DNA of 64,000 nucleotides, from NCBI RefSeq assembly GCF_047675955.1, contig NC_132909.1, forward strand, positions 39,359,931 through 39,423,930, in the 5' to 3' direction. Position 1 is the first letter of the stretch. Each line of letters starts with the position of its first letter. The notes beneath the pieces were generated by a model that did no database searches, was not told the origin of the DNA, and saw only the letters and a program-made list of their open reading frames with translations. Origin of the DNA: Chlorocebus sabaeus (lineage: Eukaryota > Chordata > Mammalia > Primates > Cercopithecidae). Below, piece after piece: positions 1-11,718 of this stretch. The position numbers were made by a program, and so were the translations under genes.

Positions 1-11
1 CGGTTGGCTGA

Positions 12-2358
12 ATGTCTGGGACACAGATCGCTTCCCAGTCCGTCAGGGGACACTCCTCGGACATCCGTGTGGTGAAGGTTTCTCTCTCCAAACCTGTTCT
101 GCTTGCTTGGCCAGGTTCCTTGACCCTGGAGCTCTTGGCTCCCATACGTGTCTCCGGCAGGGAAGCTGTCCTGCTCTCCCTGTTTCTCCTCATGGCTGGG
201 TGGCCTGCCTCGCATGAGCGGTAGGCGACCGTGACTGGCCTTGTCTTCTTGACAGGCGGTGCGGCACTTCCCCTCTGCACTTCCCCTCTCGTTCTTGAGG
301 GACAGCCTCTCCTCTGCTCCTCTGAGCGGGTGGACTGACTCCCTGAATCTTCTGGCCCCCTCCTGGATCCCAGGCGTTCTTTGTTTTCCCTTGGAATCCA
401 CGGACAGGTCCCTTGGGACCCTCTTCCACCCGGGCACAGGCCTGGACTCCGCCGTTGGTTTCGCCGTCGCCCCGTAGGCCCGGGCTGACACGCATTCACG
501 TCGTCTGCTCGGGGATCGGCCAGTGCCACGCGTGGGGCCATTGGCTCCGCGGCGGATCCGCGGCGGAACCGCCCCGTCCCTGTTTGCGCGTGTCCTGGAA
601 AGCAGAGGCAGCTTGCAGGAGCCCCTTGCCTTTTGCAAGCGGGGCTAGGCCGCCGCTCTTTCAGAGGGGGAGGGAGGCCCAGGGCTCGTGGGTCAGTGAA
701 TTTTCGGCTGGCACCACGCCTTAAGGCCCAGGGGATGATTCTGTGCTGCAGGGAGGCCCCGCCTGCCTCAGCCCATGATGCGAGCCCATCCTTTCTCACC
801 CGGAGGGGTCCAAAATCCCATCTCAAGAGGAGTCCCTGAGACCCCAGCAGAGGCCCTGAAGCTCCCGTCCACCGGTGGAAGTCGGCTCAAGGAGGTCCTG
901 AAGACAGGACTCCGGGATCTTGCTACTGGATGCCCGCGGCCCCTTCTCCCACGCCGCCCCCTGCTGGAGCCCGGATCGGCCGCCGCCGGGGCTGCGGCGG
1001 CAGCCCCCAGCGACCCCCACCCCCCCCTCCCCGCTTCCCCGCTTCCCCGTGCCCCTCCGCGCACACGCCCCCTCCCACCCCATCCCGGGCCCCGGCGCCC
1101 CGCGCAGCCGCCTTTGTTTAAAGGCGCCGCAGCCTGACTTCCAGGTGGGGAGCGCGAGTGGACCCTGTGCGGCAGGGCCAGTGCGCATGCCCGAGGCGCG
1201 AGCGGCCGCTGGCGTCACAGCGGTTCCCACGGTTGTCTTAGAAACCAGCCCCCTGAGCTTGGCAAAGCAGGAGCCCTCCGTGCCGGTGCTTGGGTGTCGG
1301 GGCTGCGGGGCTCCTGCCCTCACCTCTCCACGGGGTCGACAGGAACGTCTCCGGACGGACGCCGGGAGTCGCAAGGCGCCGGCCAGGAGGACAAAACCGC
1401 AAGCGGAGTCCGCGGGAAGAGGCGCGTGGGTCCCAGCATCAGGCCTGCCCCGACGGGTGTTGGGGTGAGTCTCCCCAAAAGTCTTGCCACCGTGATCTCC
1501 ACGGACCGTTCCGCCCGCCTGTCCGTGGGCCTGCTCTCTCCACCCCCCCGGAGGGGCCTTCACGCCCGGAGCAGAAGCCTGCAGCGTCGGGGGTGCTGTG
1601 TGCCTGCGGGGGCTGCGTTTCTGTGCCGCTTCTGCCGTGGGGACTGTGTGTGTCTGCGTCTCTCCCATTCTCTCTTGTCTCTCTGGCCCTCACTCTCTGT
1701 GTGTCTTTCCCTCTTTCTGCCGGTTGTGTGTGCCTGCCCGTGTGCGTGGCTGCGTTCGGACGAATGCGCCCGGGACGAATGCGCCCGGTGCGCCCAAAGG
1801 CGACTTCTTGCGTGTCGGCCTGGCTCTGCGGAGCCTCTTTCTTCTGCCTCTGTGCCTGGGTCTGGCGGCGGGCTCGTCAGTGGTTTTCGCCGCCGTTCCG
1901 CTCGGGGTCCCTGAGGGCCACGACCGCGTGAGGAGATGCGCCTTCCCCAGCAGCAGTGGAGAAATCTCCTTACCCTTGCCGATCGGACCCCCTCCTGGGA
2001 TCAAGATAACCTCAGTCCAGCCAGGGACAAAAGCCCCAAAGGAGCTCATCGCCCTGCAGGAGAGGAGCAGACCCGCCTCAGAGGAGAGGCTTGTACACTT
2101 TTCACGGCGCTTCTCTGAGAAATGAAGTTGCACCAAGGCAGAAGCTTGAAGAGGAAGCCGGGAAGGGGAGATGCCAGGCCTCCCGGTCCCTGGAACGCTG
2201 GCCTCTCTGGACAAGGCAGCCGTTGGGCAACCCTCCCCTTAGGCCCGCGGCGGTGGCAGCGGGCAGTATCCGGCCTGGGCTCCGGCCTCTGCTCTGTCCT
2301 CCCTCTTGCTCTGTCTCCCCTGTCTCTCGGGGGCCTACACGCTTCTCGGTCTGGCTGA
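12..2358 (+). repeat. Macrosatellite unit 1 (type A)
   Basis: 2,347 bp. Type A is marked by GCATGCCCGAG in place of the NRF1 palindrome, TGGACCCTGTGCGG just before it, and a CACCCCCCCG tract near 1545. It has a doubled GAATGCGCCCG element at 1760-1785. It carries many private 1-bp indels (for example near 270, 830, 920 and 1455) that no other type A unit shares. This could be real edge divergence or lower-quality sequence. Confidence 0.95.
954..1218 (-). promoter_or_regulatory. Unit 1 regulatory block: CTCF core, TTTAAA, NRF1 (broken), CRE-like
   Basis: The CTCF core CCGCCCCCTGCTGG (954-967) matches the reverse complement of CCASYAGRKGGCRS at all 14 positions, so the motif lies on the minus strand. 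TTTAAA is at 1117-1122. The NRF1-like site reads TGCGCATGCCCG (1182-1193), which breaks the right half. CRE-like GGCGTCAC is at 1211-1218. CTCF is an architectural zinc-finger factor and NRF1 a CpG-island promoter activator. Binding here is inferred, not shown. Confidence 0.75.
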
Positions 2359-4690
2359 ATGTCTGGGACACAGATCGCTCCCAGTCCGTCAGGGAGACAC
2401 TCCTCGGACATCCGTGTGGTGAAGGTTTCTCTCTCCAAACCTGTTTCTGCTTGCTTGGCCAGGTTCCTTGACCCTGGAGCTCTTGGCTCCCATACGTGTC
2501 TCCGGCAGGGAAGCTGTCCTGCTCTCCCTGTTTCTCCTCATGGCTGGGTGGCCTGCCTCGCATGAGCGGTAGGGCGACCGTGACTGGCCTTGTCTTCTTG
2601 GACAGGCGGTGCGGCACTTCCCCTCTGCACTTCCCCTCTCGTTCTTGAGGGACCAGCCTCTCCTCTGCTCCTCTGAGCGGGTGGACTGACTCCCTGAATC
2701 TTCTGGCCCCCTCCTGGATCCAGGCGTTCTTGATTTCCCTTGGAATCCACGGACAGGTCCCTTGGGACCCTCTTCCACCCGGGCACAGGCCTGGACTCCG
2801 CCGTTGGTTTCGCCGTCGCCCCGTAGGCCCGGGCTGACACGCATTCACGTCGTCTGCTCGGGGATCGGCCAGTGCCACGCGTGGGGCCATAGGCTCCGCG
2901 GCGGAACCGCCGCGGAACCGCCCCGTCCCTGTTTGCGCGTGTCCTGGAAAGCAGAGGCAGCTTGCAGGAGCCCCGGGGCTTTTGCAAGCGGGGCTAGGCC
3001 CGCCGCTCTTTCAGAGGGGGAGGGAGGCCCAGGGCTCGTGGGTCAGTGAATTTTCGGCTGGCCCCACGCCTTAAGGCCCAGGGGATGATTCTGTGCTGCA
3101 GGGAGGCCCCGCCTGCCTCAGCCCATGATGGCGAGCCCATCCTTTCTCACCCGGAGGGGGCCAAAATCCCATCTCAAGAGGAGTCCTGAGACCCCAGCAG
3201 AGGCCCTGAAGCTCCCCCTCCACCGGTGGAAGTCGGCTCAAGGAGGTCCTGAAGACAGGACTCCGGGGATCTTGCTACTGGGATGCCCGCGGCCCCTTCT
3301 CCCACGCCGCCCCCTGCTGGAGCCCGGATCCGGCCGCGGCCGGGGCTGCGGCGGCAGCCCCCAGCGACCCCCACCCCCCCTCCCCGCTTCCCCGCTTCCC
3401 CGTGCCCCTCCGCGCACACGCCCCCTCCCACCCCATCCCCGGCCCCGGCGCCCCGCGCAGCCGCCGTTGTTTAAAGGCGCCGCAGCCTGACTTCCAGTTG
3501 TGGAGCGCGATTGGACCCGGAGCGGCAGGGCCAGTGCGCATGCGCGAGGCGCGAGCGGCCGCTGGCTTCACAGCGGTTCCCACGGTTGTCTTAGAAACCA
3601 GCCCCCTGAGGCTTGGCAAAGCAGGAGCCCTCCGTGCCGGTCCTTGGGTGTCGGGGCTGCGGGGCTCCTGCCTCACCTCTCCACGGGGTCGACAGGAACG
3701 TCTCCGGACGGACGCCGGGATTCGCTAGGCGCCGGCCAGGAGGACAAAACCGCAGGCGGAATCCGCGGGAAGAGGCGCGTGGTCCCAGCATCAGGCCTGC
3801 CCGGACGGTGTTGGGGTGAATCTCCCCAAAAGTCTTGCCCCCGTGATCTCCACGACCGTTCCGCCCGCCTGTCCGTGGGCTGCTCTCTCCCCCGAGGGGC
3901 CTTCACGCCCGGAGCAGAAGCCTGCAGCGTCGGGGGGGCTGTGTGCCTGCAGGGGCTGCGTTTCTGTGCCGCTGCTGCCGTGGGACTGTGTGTGTCTGCG
4001 TCTCTCCCATTCTCTCTTGTCTCTCTGGCGCTCACTCTCTGTGTGTCTTTTCCTCTTTCTGCCGGTTTGTGTGTGCCTGCCCGTGTGCGTGGGTGAGTTC
4101 GGACGAATGCGCCCCGTGCGCCCAAAGGCGACTTCTTGCGTGTCGGACTGGCTCTGCGGAGCCTCTTTCTTCTGCCTCTGTGCCTGGGTCTTGGGGTGGG
4201 CTCCTCAGTGGTTTTCGCCGCCGTTCAGGTTCCGCTCGGGGTCCCTGAGGGCCACGACCGCGTGAGGAGATGCGTCTCCCCAGCAGCAGTGGAGAAATCT
4301 CGTTACCCTTCCCCATCGGACCCCCTCCTGGGATCAAGATAACCACAGTCCAGCCAGGGACAAAAGCCCCAGAGGAGCTCATCGCCCTGCAGGAGCGGAG
4401 CAGACCCACCTCAGAGGAGAGGCTTGTACCTTTTCACGGCGCTTCTCTGAGCAATGAAGTTGCACCAAGGCAGAAGCTTGAAGAGGAAGCCGGGAAGGGG
4501 AGATGCCAGGCCTCCCGGTCCCTGGAACGCTGGCCTCTCTGGACAAGGCAGCCGTTGGGCAACCCTCCCCTTAGGCCCGCGGCGGTGGCAGCGGGCAGTA
4601 TCCGGCCTGGGCTCCGGCCTCTGCTCTGCCCTGCCTCTTGCTCTGTCTCCCCTGTCTCTCGGGGGCCTACACGCTTCTCGGTCTGGCTGA
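2359..4690 (+). repeat. Macrosatellite unit 2 (type B)
   Basis: 2,332 bp. Type B marks are GCGATTGGACCCGGAGC, GGCTTCAC in place of the CRE-like GGCGTCAC, GATTCGCTAGG, and GTGAAT in place of the GTGAGT donor (3816-3821). The inverted CCAAT at the usual place is lost (CCATAGG near 2887). As in unit 1, the first kilobase contains private single-base indels. Confidence 0.95.
3307..3571 (-). promoter_or_regulatory. Unit 2 regulatory block: CTCF intact, NRF1 intact, CRE-like lost
   Basis: CTCF core at 3307-3320. NRF1 palindrome TGCGCATGCGC at 3535-3545. The CRE-like site is changed to GGCTTCAC (3564-3571). An ATTGG (inverted CCAAT) is gained near 3510. Confidence 0.75.
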
Positions 4691-7036
4691 ATGTCTGGGA
4701 CACAGATCGCTTCCCAGTCCGTCAGGGAGACACTCCTCGGACATCCGTGCGGTGACGGTTTCTCTCTCCAAACCTGTTTCTGCTTGCTTGGCCAGGTTCC
4801 TTGACCCTGGAGCTCTTGGCTGCCATACGTGTCTCCGGCAGGGAAGCTGTCCTGCTCTCCCTGTTTCTCCTCATGGCTGGGTGGCCTGCCTCGCATGAGC
4901 GGTAGGCGACCGTGACTGGCCTTGTCTTCTTGGACAGGCGGTGCGGCACTTCCCCTCTGCACTTCCCCTCTCGTTCTTGAGGGACAGCCTCTCCTCTGCT
5001 CCTCTGAGCGGGTGGACTGACTTCCTGAATCTTCTGGCCCCCTCCTGGATCCCAGGCGTTCTTTGATTTCCCTTGGAATCCACGGACAGGTCCCTTGGGA
5101 CCCTCTTCCACCCGGGCACAGGCCTGGACTCCGCCGTTGGTTTCGCCGTCGCCCCGTAGGCCCGGGCTGACACGCATTCACGTCGTCTGCTCGGGGATCG
5201 GCCAGTGCCACGCGTGGGGCCATTGGCTCCACGGCAGAACCGCGGCGGAACCGCCCCGTCCCTGTTTGCGCGTGTCCTGGAAAGCAGAGGCAGCTTGCAG
5301 GAGCCCCGGGGCTTTTGCAAGCGGGGCTAGGCCGCCGCTCTTTCAGAGGGGGAGGGAGGCCCAGGGCTCGTGGGTCAGTGAATTTTCGGCTGGCCCCACG
5401 CCTTAAGGCCCAGGGGATGATTCTGTGCTGCAGGGAGGCCCCGCCTGCCTCAGCCCATGATGGCGAGCCCATCCTTTCTCACCCGGAGGGGTCCAAAATC
5501 CCATCTCAAGAGGAGTCCTGAGACCCCAGCAGAGGCCCTGAAGCTCCCCCTCCACCGGTGGAAGTCGGCTCAAGGAGGTCCTGAAGACAGGACTCCGGGG
5601 ATCTTGCTACTGGGATGCCCGCGGCCCCTTCTCCCCACGCCGCCCCCTGCTGGAGCCCGGATCCGGCCGCCACCGGGGCTGCGGCGACAGCCCCCAGCGA
5701 CCCCCACCCCCCCCTCCCCGCTTCCCCCGTGCCCCTCCGCGCACACGACCCCTCCCACCCCATCCCCGGCCCCGGCGCCCCGCGCAGCCGCCGTTGTTTA
5801 AAGGGGCCGCAGCCTGACTTCCAGGTGGGGAGCGCGAGTGGGCCCGGCGCGGCAGGGCCAGTGCGCATGCGCGAGGCGCGAGCGGCCGCCGGCGTCATAG
5901 CGGTTCCCACGGTTGTCTTAGAAACCAGCCCCCTGAGGCTTGGCAAAGCAGGAGCCCTCCGTGCCGGTGCTTGGGTGTCGGGGCTGCGGGGCTCCTGACT
6001 CCCTCACCTCTCCACGGGGTCGACAGGAACGTCTCCGGACGGACGCCGGGAATCGCAAGGCGCCGGCCAGGAGGACAAAACCGCAGGCGGAGTCCGGGGG
6101 AAGAGGCGCGTGGTCCCAGCATCAGGCCTGCCCCGACGGTGTTGGGGTGAGTCTCCCCAAAAGTCTTGCCCCCGTGATCTCCACGACCGTTCCGCCCGCC
6201 TGTCCGTGGGCTGCTCTCTCCCCCGAGGGGCCTTCAGGCCCGGAGCAGAAACCAGCAGCGTCGGGGGGGCTGTGTGCCTGCGGGGGCTGCGTTTCTGTGC
6301 CGCTGCTGCCGTGGGACTGTGTGTGTCTGCGTCTCTCCCATTCTCTCTTGTCTCTCTGGCCCTCACTCTCTGTGTGTCTTTCCCTCTTTCTGCCGGTTTG
6401 TGTGTGCCTGCCCGTGTGCGTGGCTGCGTTCGGACGAATGCGCCCGGACGAATGCGCCCGGTGCGCCCAAAGGCGACTTCTTGCGTGTCGGCCTGGCTCT
6501 GCGGAGCCTCTTTCTTCTGCCTCTGTGCCTGGGTCTGGCGGCGGGCTCGTCAGTGGTTTTCGCCGCCGTTCCGGTTCCGCTAGGGGTCTCTGAGGGCCAC
6601 GACCGCGTGAGGAGATGCTCCTTCCCCAGCAGCAGTGGAGAAATCTCCTTACCCTTGCCGATCGGACCCCCTCCTGGGATCAAGATAACCTCAGTCCAGC
6701 CAGGGACAAAAGCCCCAAAGGAGCTCATCGCCCTGCAGGAGAGGAGCAGACCCGCCTCAGAGGAGAGGCTTGTACCTTTTCACGGCGCTTCTCTGAGAAA
6801 TGAAGTTGCACCAAGGCAGAAGCTTGAAGAGGAAGCCGGGAAGGGGAGATGCCAGGCCTCCCGGTCCCTGGAACGCTGGCCTCTCTGGACAAGGCAGCCG
6901 TTGGGCAACCCTCCCCTTAGGCCCGCGGCGGTGGCAGCGGGCAGTATCCGGCCTGGGCTCCGGCCTCTGCTCTGTCCTCCCTCTTGCTCTGTCTCCCCTG
7001 TCTCTCGGGGGCCTACACGCTTCTCGGTCTGGCTGA
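4691..7036 (+). repeat. Macrosatellite unit 3 (type C)
   Basis: 2,346 bp. Type C marks are GGCGTCATAG at 5891, GACTCCCTCACC near 5997, TGGCTCCACGGCAG near 5224 and a doubled GAATGCGCCCG element. It is nearly identical to unit 6 at an offset of about 7,025 bp and closes the first A-B-C trimer. Confidence 0.95.
5640..5898 (-). promoter_or_regulatory. Unit 3 regulatory block: CTCF and NRF1 intact
   Basis: CTCF core at 5640-5653. NRF1 palindrome at 5862-5872. CRE-like variant GGCGTCAT (5891-5898) keeps the CGTCA half site. Confidence 0.75.
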
Positions 7037-9385
7037 ATGTCTGGGACACAGATCGCTTCCCAGTCCGTCAGGGAGACACTCCTCGGACATCCGTGTGGTG
7101 AAGGTTTCTCTCTCCAAACCTGTTTCTGCTTGCTTGGCCAGGTTCCTTGACCCTGGAGCTCTTGGCTCCCATACGTGTCTCCGGCAGGGAAGCTGTCCTG
7201 CTCTCCCTGTTTCTCCTCATGGCTGGGTGGCCTGCCTCGCATGAGCGGTAGGCGACCGTGACTGGCCTTGTCTTCTTGGACAGGCGGTGCGGCACTTCCC
7301 CTCTGCACTTCCCCTCTCGTTCTTGAGGGACAGCCTCTCCTCTGCTCCTCTGAGCGGGTGGACTGACTCCCTGAATCTTCTGGCCCCCTCCTGGATCCCA
7401 GGCGTTCTTTGATTTCCCTTGGAATCCACGGACAGGTCCCTTGGGACCCTCTTCCACCCCGGCACAGGCCTGGACTCCGCCGTTGGTTTCACCGTCGCCC
7501 CGTAGGCCCGGGCTGACACGCATTCACGTCGTCTGCTCGGGGATCGGCCAGTGCCACGCGTGGGGCCATTGGCTCCGCGGCGGATCCGCGGCGGAACCGC
7601 CCCGTCCCTGTTTGCGCGTGTCCTGGAAAGCAGAGGCAGCTTGCAGGAGCCCCTTGGCTTTTGCAAGCGGGGCTAGGCCGCCGCTCTTTCAGAGGGGGAG
7701 GGAGGCCCAGGGCTCGTGGGTCAGTGAATTTTCGGCTGGCACCACGCCTTAAGGCCCAGGGGATGATTCTGTGCTGCAGGGAGGCCCCGCCTGCCTCAGC
7801 CCATGATGGCGAGCCCATCCTTTCTCACCCGGAGGGGTCCAAAATCCCATCTCAAGAGGAGTCCTGAGACCCCAGCAGAGGCCCTGAAGCTCCCCGTCCA
7901 CCGGTGGAAGTCGGCTCAAGGAGGTCCTGAAGACAGGACTCCGGGGATCTTGCTACTGGGATGCCCGCGGCCCCTTCTCCCACGCCGCCCCCTGCTGGAG
8001 CCCGGATCCGGCCGCCGCCGGGGCTGCGGCGGCAGCCCCCAGCGACCCCCCACCCCCCCCCTCCCCGCTTCCCCGCTTCCCCGTGCCCCTCCGCGCACAC
8101 GCCCCCTCCCACCCCATCCCGGGCCCCGGCGCCCCGCGCAGCCGCCTTTGTTTAAAGGCGCCGCAGCCTGACTTCCAGGTGGGGAGCGCGAGTGGACCCT
8201 GTGCGGCAGGGCCAGTGCGCATGCCCGAGGCGCGAGCGGCCGCTGGCGTCACAGCGGTTCCCACGGTTGTCTTAGAAACCAGCCCCCTGAGGCTTGGCAA
8301 AGCAGGAGCCCTCCGTGCCGGTGCTTGGGTGTCGGGGCTGCGGGGCTCCTGCCTCACCTCTCCACGGGGTCGACAGGAACGTCTCCGGACGGACGCCGGG
8401 AGTCGCAAGGCGCCGGCCAGGAGGACAAAACCGCAAGCGGAGTCCGCGGGAAGAGGCGCGTGGTCCCAGCATCAGGCCTGCCCCGACGGTGTTGGGGTGA
8501 GTCTCCCCAAAAGTCTTGCCCCCGTGATCTCCACGACCGTTCCGCCCGCCTGTCCGTGGGCTGCTCTCTCCACCCCCCCGAGGGGCCTTCACGCCCGGAG
8601 CAGAAGCCTGCAGCGTCGGGGGTGCTGTGTGCCTGCGGGGGCTGCGTTTCTGTGCCGCTTCTGCCGTGGGACTGTGTGTGTCTGCGTCTCTCCCATTCTC
8701 TCTTGTCTCTCTGGCCCTCACTCTCTGTGTGTCTTTCCCTCTTTCTGCCGGTTTGTGTGTGCCTGCCCGTGTGCGTGGCTGCGTTCGGACGAATGCGCCC
8801 GGACGAATGCGCCCGGTGCGCCCAAAGGCGACTTCTTGCGTGTCGGCCTGGCTCTGCCGAGCCTCTTTCTTCTGCCTCTGTGCCTGGGTCTGGCGGCGGG
8901 CTCGTCAGTGGTTTTCGCCGCCGTTCCGCTCGGGGTCCCTGAGGGCCACGACCGCGTGAGGAGATGCGCCTTCCCCAGCAGCAGTGGAGAAATCTCCTTA
9001 CCCTTGCCGATCGGACCCCCTCCTGGGATCAAGATAACCTCAGTCCAGCCAGGGACAAAAGCCCCAAAGGAGCTCATCGCCCTGCAGGAGAGGAGCAGAC
9101 CCGCCTCAGAGGAGAGGCTTGTACCTTTTCACGGCGCTTCTCTGAGAAATGAAGTTGCACCAAGGCAGAAGCTTGAAGAGGAAGCCGGGAAGGGGAGATG
9201 CCAGGCCTCCCGGTCCCTGGAACGCTGGCCTCTCTGGACAAGGCAGCCGTTGGGCAACCCTCCCCTTAGGCCCGCGGCGGTGGCAGCGGGCAGTATCCGG
9301 CCTGGGCTCCGGCCTCTGCTCTGTCCTCCCTCTTGCTCTGTCTCCCCTGTCTCTCGGGGGCCTACACGCTTCTCGGTCTGGCTGA
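7037..9385 (+). repeat. Macrosatellite unit 4 (type A)
   Basis: 2,349 bp. This is the best-quality type A copy. It differs from unit 8 mainly by a C-tract near 8046-8062 that is two bases longer. NRF1 is broken (TGCGCATGCCCG, 8216-8227), the CRE-like site is intact, and the GAATGCGCCCG element is doubled. Confidence 0.95.
7985..8252 (-). promoter_or_regulatory. Unit 4 regulatory block: CTCF intact, NRF1 broken
   Basis: CTCF core at 7985-7998. NRF1-like TGCGCATGCCCG at 8216-8227. CRE-like GGCGTCAC at 8245-8252. Confidence 0.75.
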
Positions 9386-11718
9386 ATGTCTGGGACACAG
9401 ATCGCTTCCCAGTCCGTCAGGGAGACACTCCTCGGACATCCGTGTGGTGAAGGTTTCTCTCTCCAAACCTGTTTCTGCTTGCTTGGCCAGGTTCCTTGAC
9501 CCTGGAGCTCTTGGCTCCCATACGTGTCTCCGGCAGGGAAGCTGTCCTGCTCTCCCTGTTTCTCCTCATGGCTGGGTGGCCTGCCTCGCATGAGCGGTAG
9601 GCGACCGTGACTGGCCTTGTCTTCTTGGACAGGCGGTGCGGCACTTCCCCTCTGCACTTCCCCTCTCGTTCTTGAGGGACAGCCTCTCCTCTGCTCCTCT
9701 GAGCGGGTGGACTGACTCCCTGAATCTTCTGGCCCCCTCCTGGATCCCAGGCGTTCTTTGATTTCCCTTGGAATCCACGGACAGGTCCCTTGGGACCCTC
9801 TTCCACCCGGGCACAGGCCTGGACTCCGCCGTTGGTTTCGCCGTCGCCCCGTAGGCCCGGGCTGACACGCATTCACGTCGTCTGCTCGGGGATCGGCCAG
9901 TGCCACGCGTGGGGCCATAGGCTCCGCGGCGGAACCGCCGCGGAACCGCCCCGTCCCTGTTTGCGCGTGTCCTGGAAAGCAGAGGCAGCTTGCAGGAGCC
10001 CCGGGGCTTTTGCAAGCGGGGCTAGGCCGCCGCTCTTTCAGAGGGGGAGGGAGGCCCAGGGCTCGTGGGTCAGTGAATTTTCGGCTGGCCCCACGCCTTA
10101 AGGCCCAGGGGATGATTCTGTGCTGCAGGGAGGCCCCGCCTGCCTCAGCCCATGATGGCGAGCCCATTCTTTCTCACCCGGAGGGGGCCAAAATCCCATC
10201 TCAAGAGGAGTCCTGAGACCCCAGCAGAGGCCCTGAAGCTCCCCCTCCACCGGTGGAAGTCGGCTCAAGGAGGTCCTGAAGACAGGACTCCGGGGATCTT
10301 GCTACTGGGATGCCCGCGGCCCCTTCTCCCACGCCGCCCCCTGCTGGAGCCCGGATCCGGCCGCGGCCGGGGCTGCGGCGGCAGCCCCCAGCGACCCCCA
10401 CCCCCCCCTCCCCGCTTCCCCGCTTCCCCGTGCCCCTCCGCGCACACGCCCCCTCCCACCCCATCCCCGGCCCCGGCGCCCCGCGCAGCCGCCGTTGTTT
10501 AAAGGCGCCGCAGCCTGACTTCCAGTTGGGGAGCGCGATTGGACCCGGAGCGGCAGGGCCAGTGCGCATGCGCGAGGCGCGAGCGGCCGCTGGCTTCACA
10601 GCGGTTCCCACGGTTGTCTTAGAAACCAGCCCCCTGAGGCTTGGCAAAGCAGGAGCCCTCCGTGCCGGTCCTTGGGTGTCGGGGCTGCGGGGCTCCTGCC
10701 TCACCTCTCCACGGGGTCGACAGGAACGTCTCCGGACGGACGCCGGGATTCGCTAGGCGCCGGCCAGGAGGACAAAACCGCAGGCGGAATCCGCGGGAAG
10801 AGGCGCGTGGTCCCAGCATCAGGCCTGCCCGGACGGTGTTGGGGTGAATCTCCCCAAAAGTCTTGCCCCCGTGATCTCCACGACCGTTCCGCCCGCCTGT
10901 CCGTGGGCTGCTCTCTCCCCCGAGGGGCCTTCACGCCCGGAGCAGAAGCCTGCAGCGTCGGGGGGGCTGTGTGCCTGCAGGGGCTGCGTTTCTGTGCCGC
11001 TGCTGCCGTGGGACTGTGTGTGTCTGCGTCTCTCCCATTCTCTCTTGTCTCTCTGGCGCTCACTCTCTGTGTGTCTTTTCCTCTTTCTGCCGGTTTGTGT
11101 GTGCCTGCCCGTGTGCGTGGGTGAGTTCGGACGAATGCGCCCCGTGCGCCCAAAGGCGACTTCTTGCGTGTCGGACTGGCTCTGCGGAGCCTCTTTCTTC
11201 TGCCTCTGTGCCTGGGTCTTGGGGTGGGCTCCTCAGTGGTTTTCGCCGCCGTTCAGGTTCCGCTCGGGGTCCCTGAGGGCCACGACCGCGTGAGGAGATG
11301 CGTCTCCCCAGCAGCAGTGGAGAAATCTCGTTACCCTTCCCCATCGGACCCCCTCCTGGGATCAAGATAACCACAGTCCAGCCAGGGACAAAAGCCCCAG
11401 AGGAGCTCATCGCCCTGCAGGAGCGGAGCAGACCCACCTCAGAGGAGAGGCTTGTACCTTTTCACGGCGCTTCTCTGAGCAATGAAGTTGCACCAAGGCA
11501 GAAGCTTGAAGAGGAAGCCGGGAAGGGGAGATGCCAGGCCTCCCGGTCCCTGGAACGCTGGCCTCTCTGGACAAGGCAGCCGTTGGGCAACCCTCCCCTT
11601 AGGCCCGCGGCGGTGGCAGCGGGCAGTATCCGGCCTGGGCTCCGGCCTCTGCTCTGCCCTGCCTCTTGCTCTGTCTCCCCTGTCTCTCGGGGGCCTACAC
11701 GCTTCTCGGTCTGGCTGA
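9386..11718 (+). repeat. Macrosatellite unit 5 (type B)
   Basis: 2,333 bp. It matches unit 9 at an offset of 9,359 bp and unit 2 at about 7,028 bp. It has type B marks: CCATAGG near 9913, GGCTTCAC at 10592 and GTGAAT in place of the donor GTGAGT. The GAATGCGCCCC element is single. Confidence 0.95.
10334..10599 (-). promoter_or_regulatory. Unit 5 regulatory block: CTCF and NRF1 intact, CRE-like lost
   Basis: CTCF core at 10334-10347. NRF1 palindrome at 10563-10573. GGCTTCAC at 10592-10599. Confidence 0.75.

Noticed and set aside
9106..10167. Minus-strand 353-codon frame recurring at the same length in about eight units
   Set aside because: Equal length follows from unit identity, not from selection. 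It overlaps open plus-strand frames, has no known domain, and is truncated in units 13-16, 19 and 20 by substitutions and indels. Peptide evidence would be needed to revive it.
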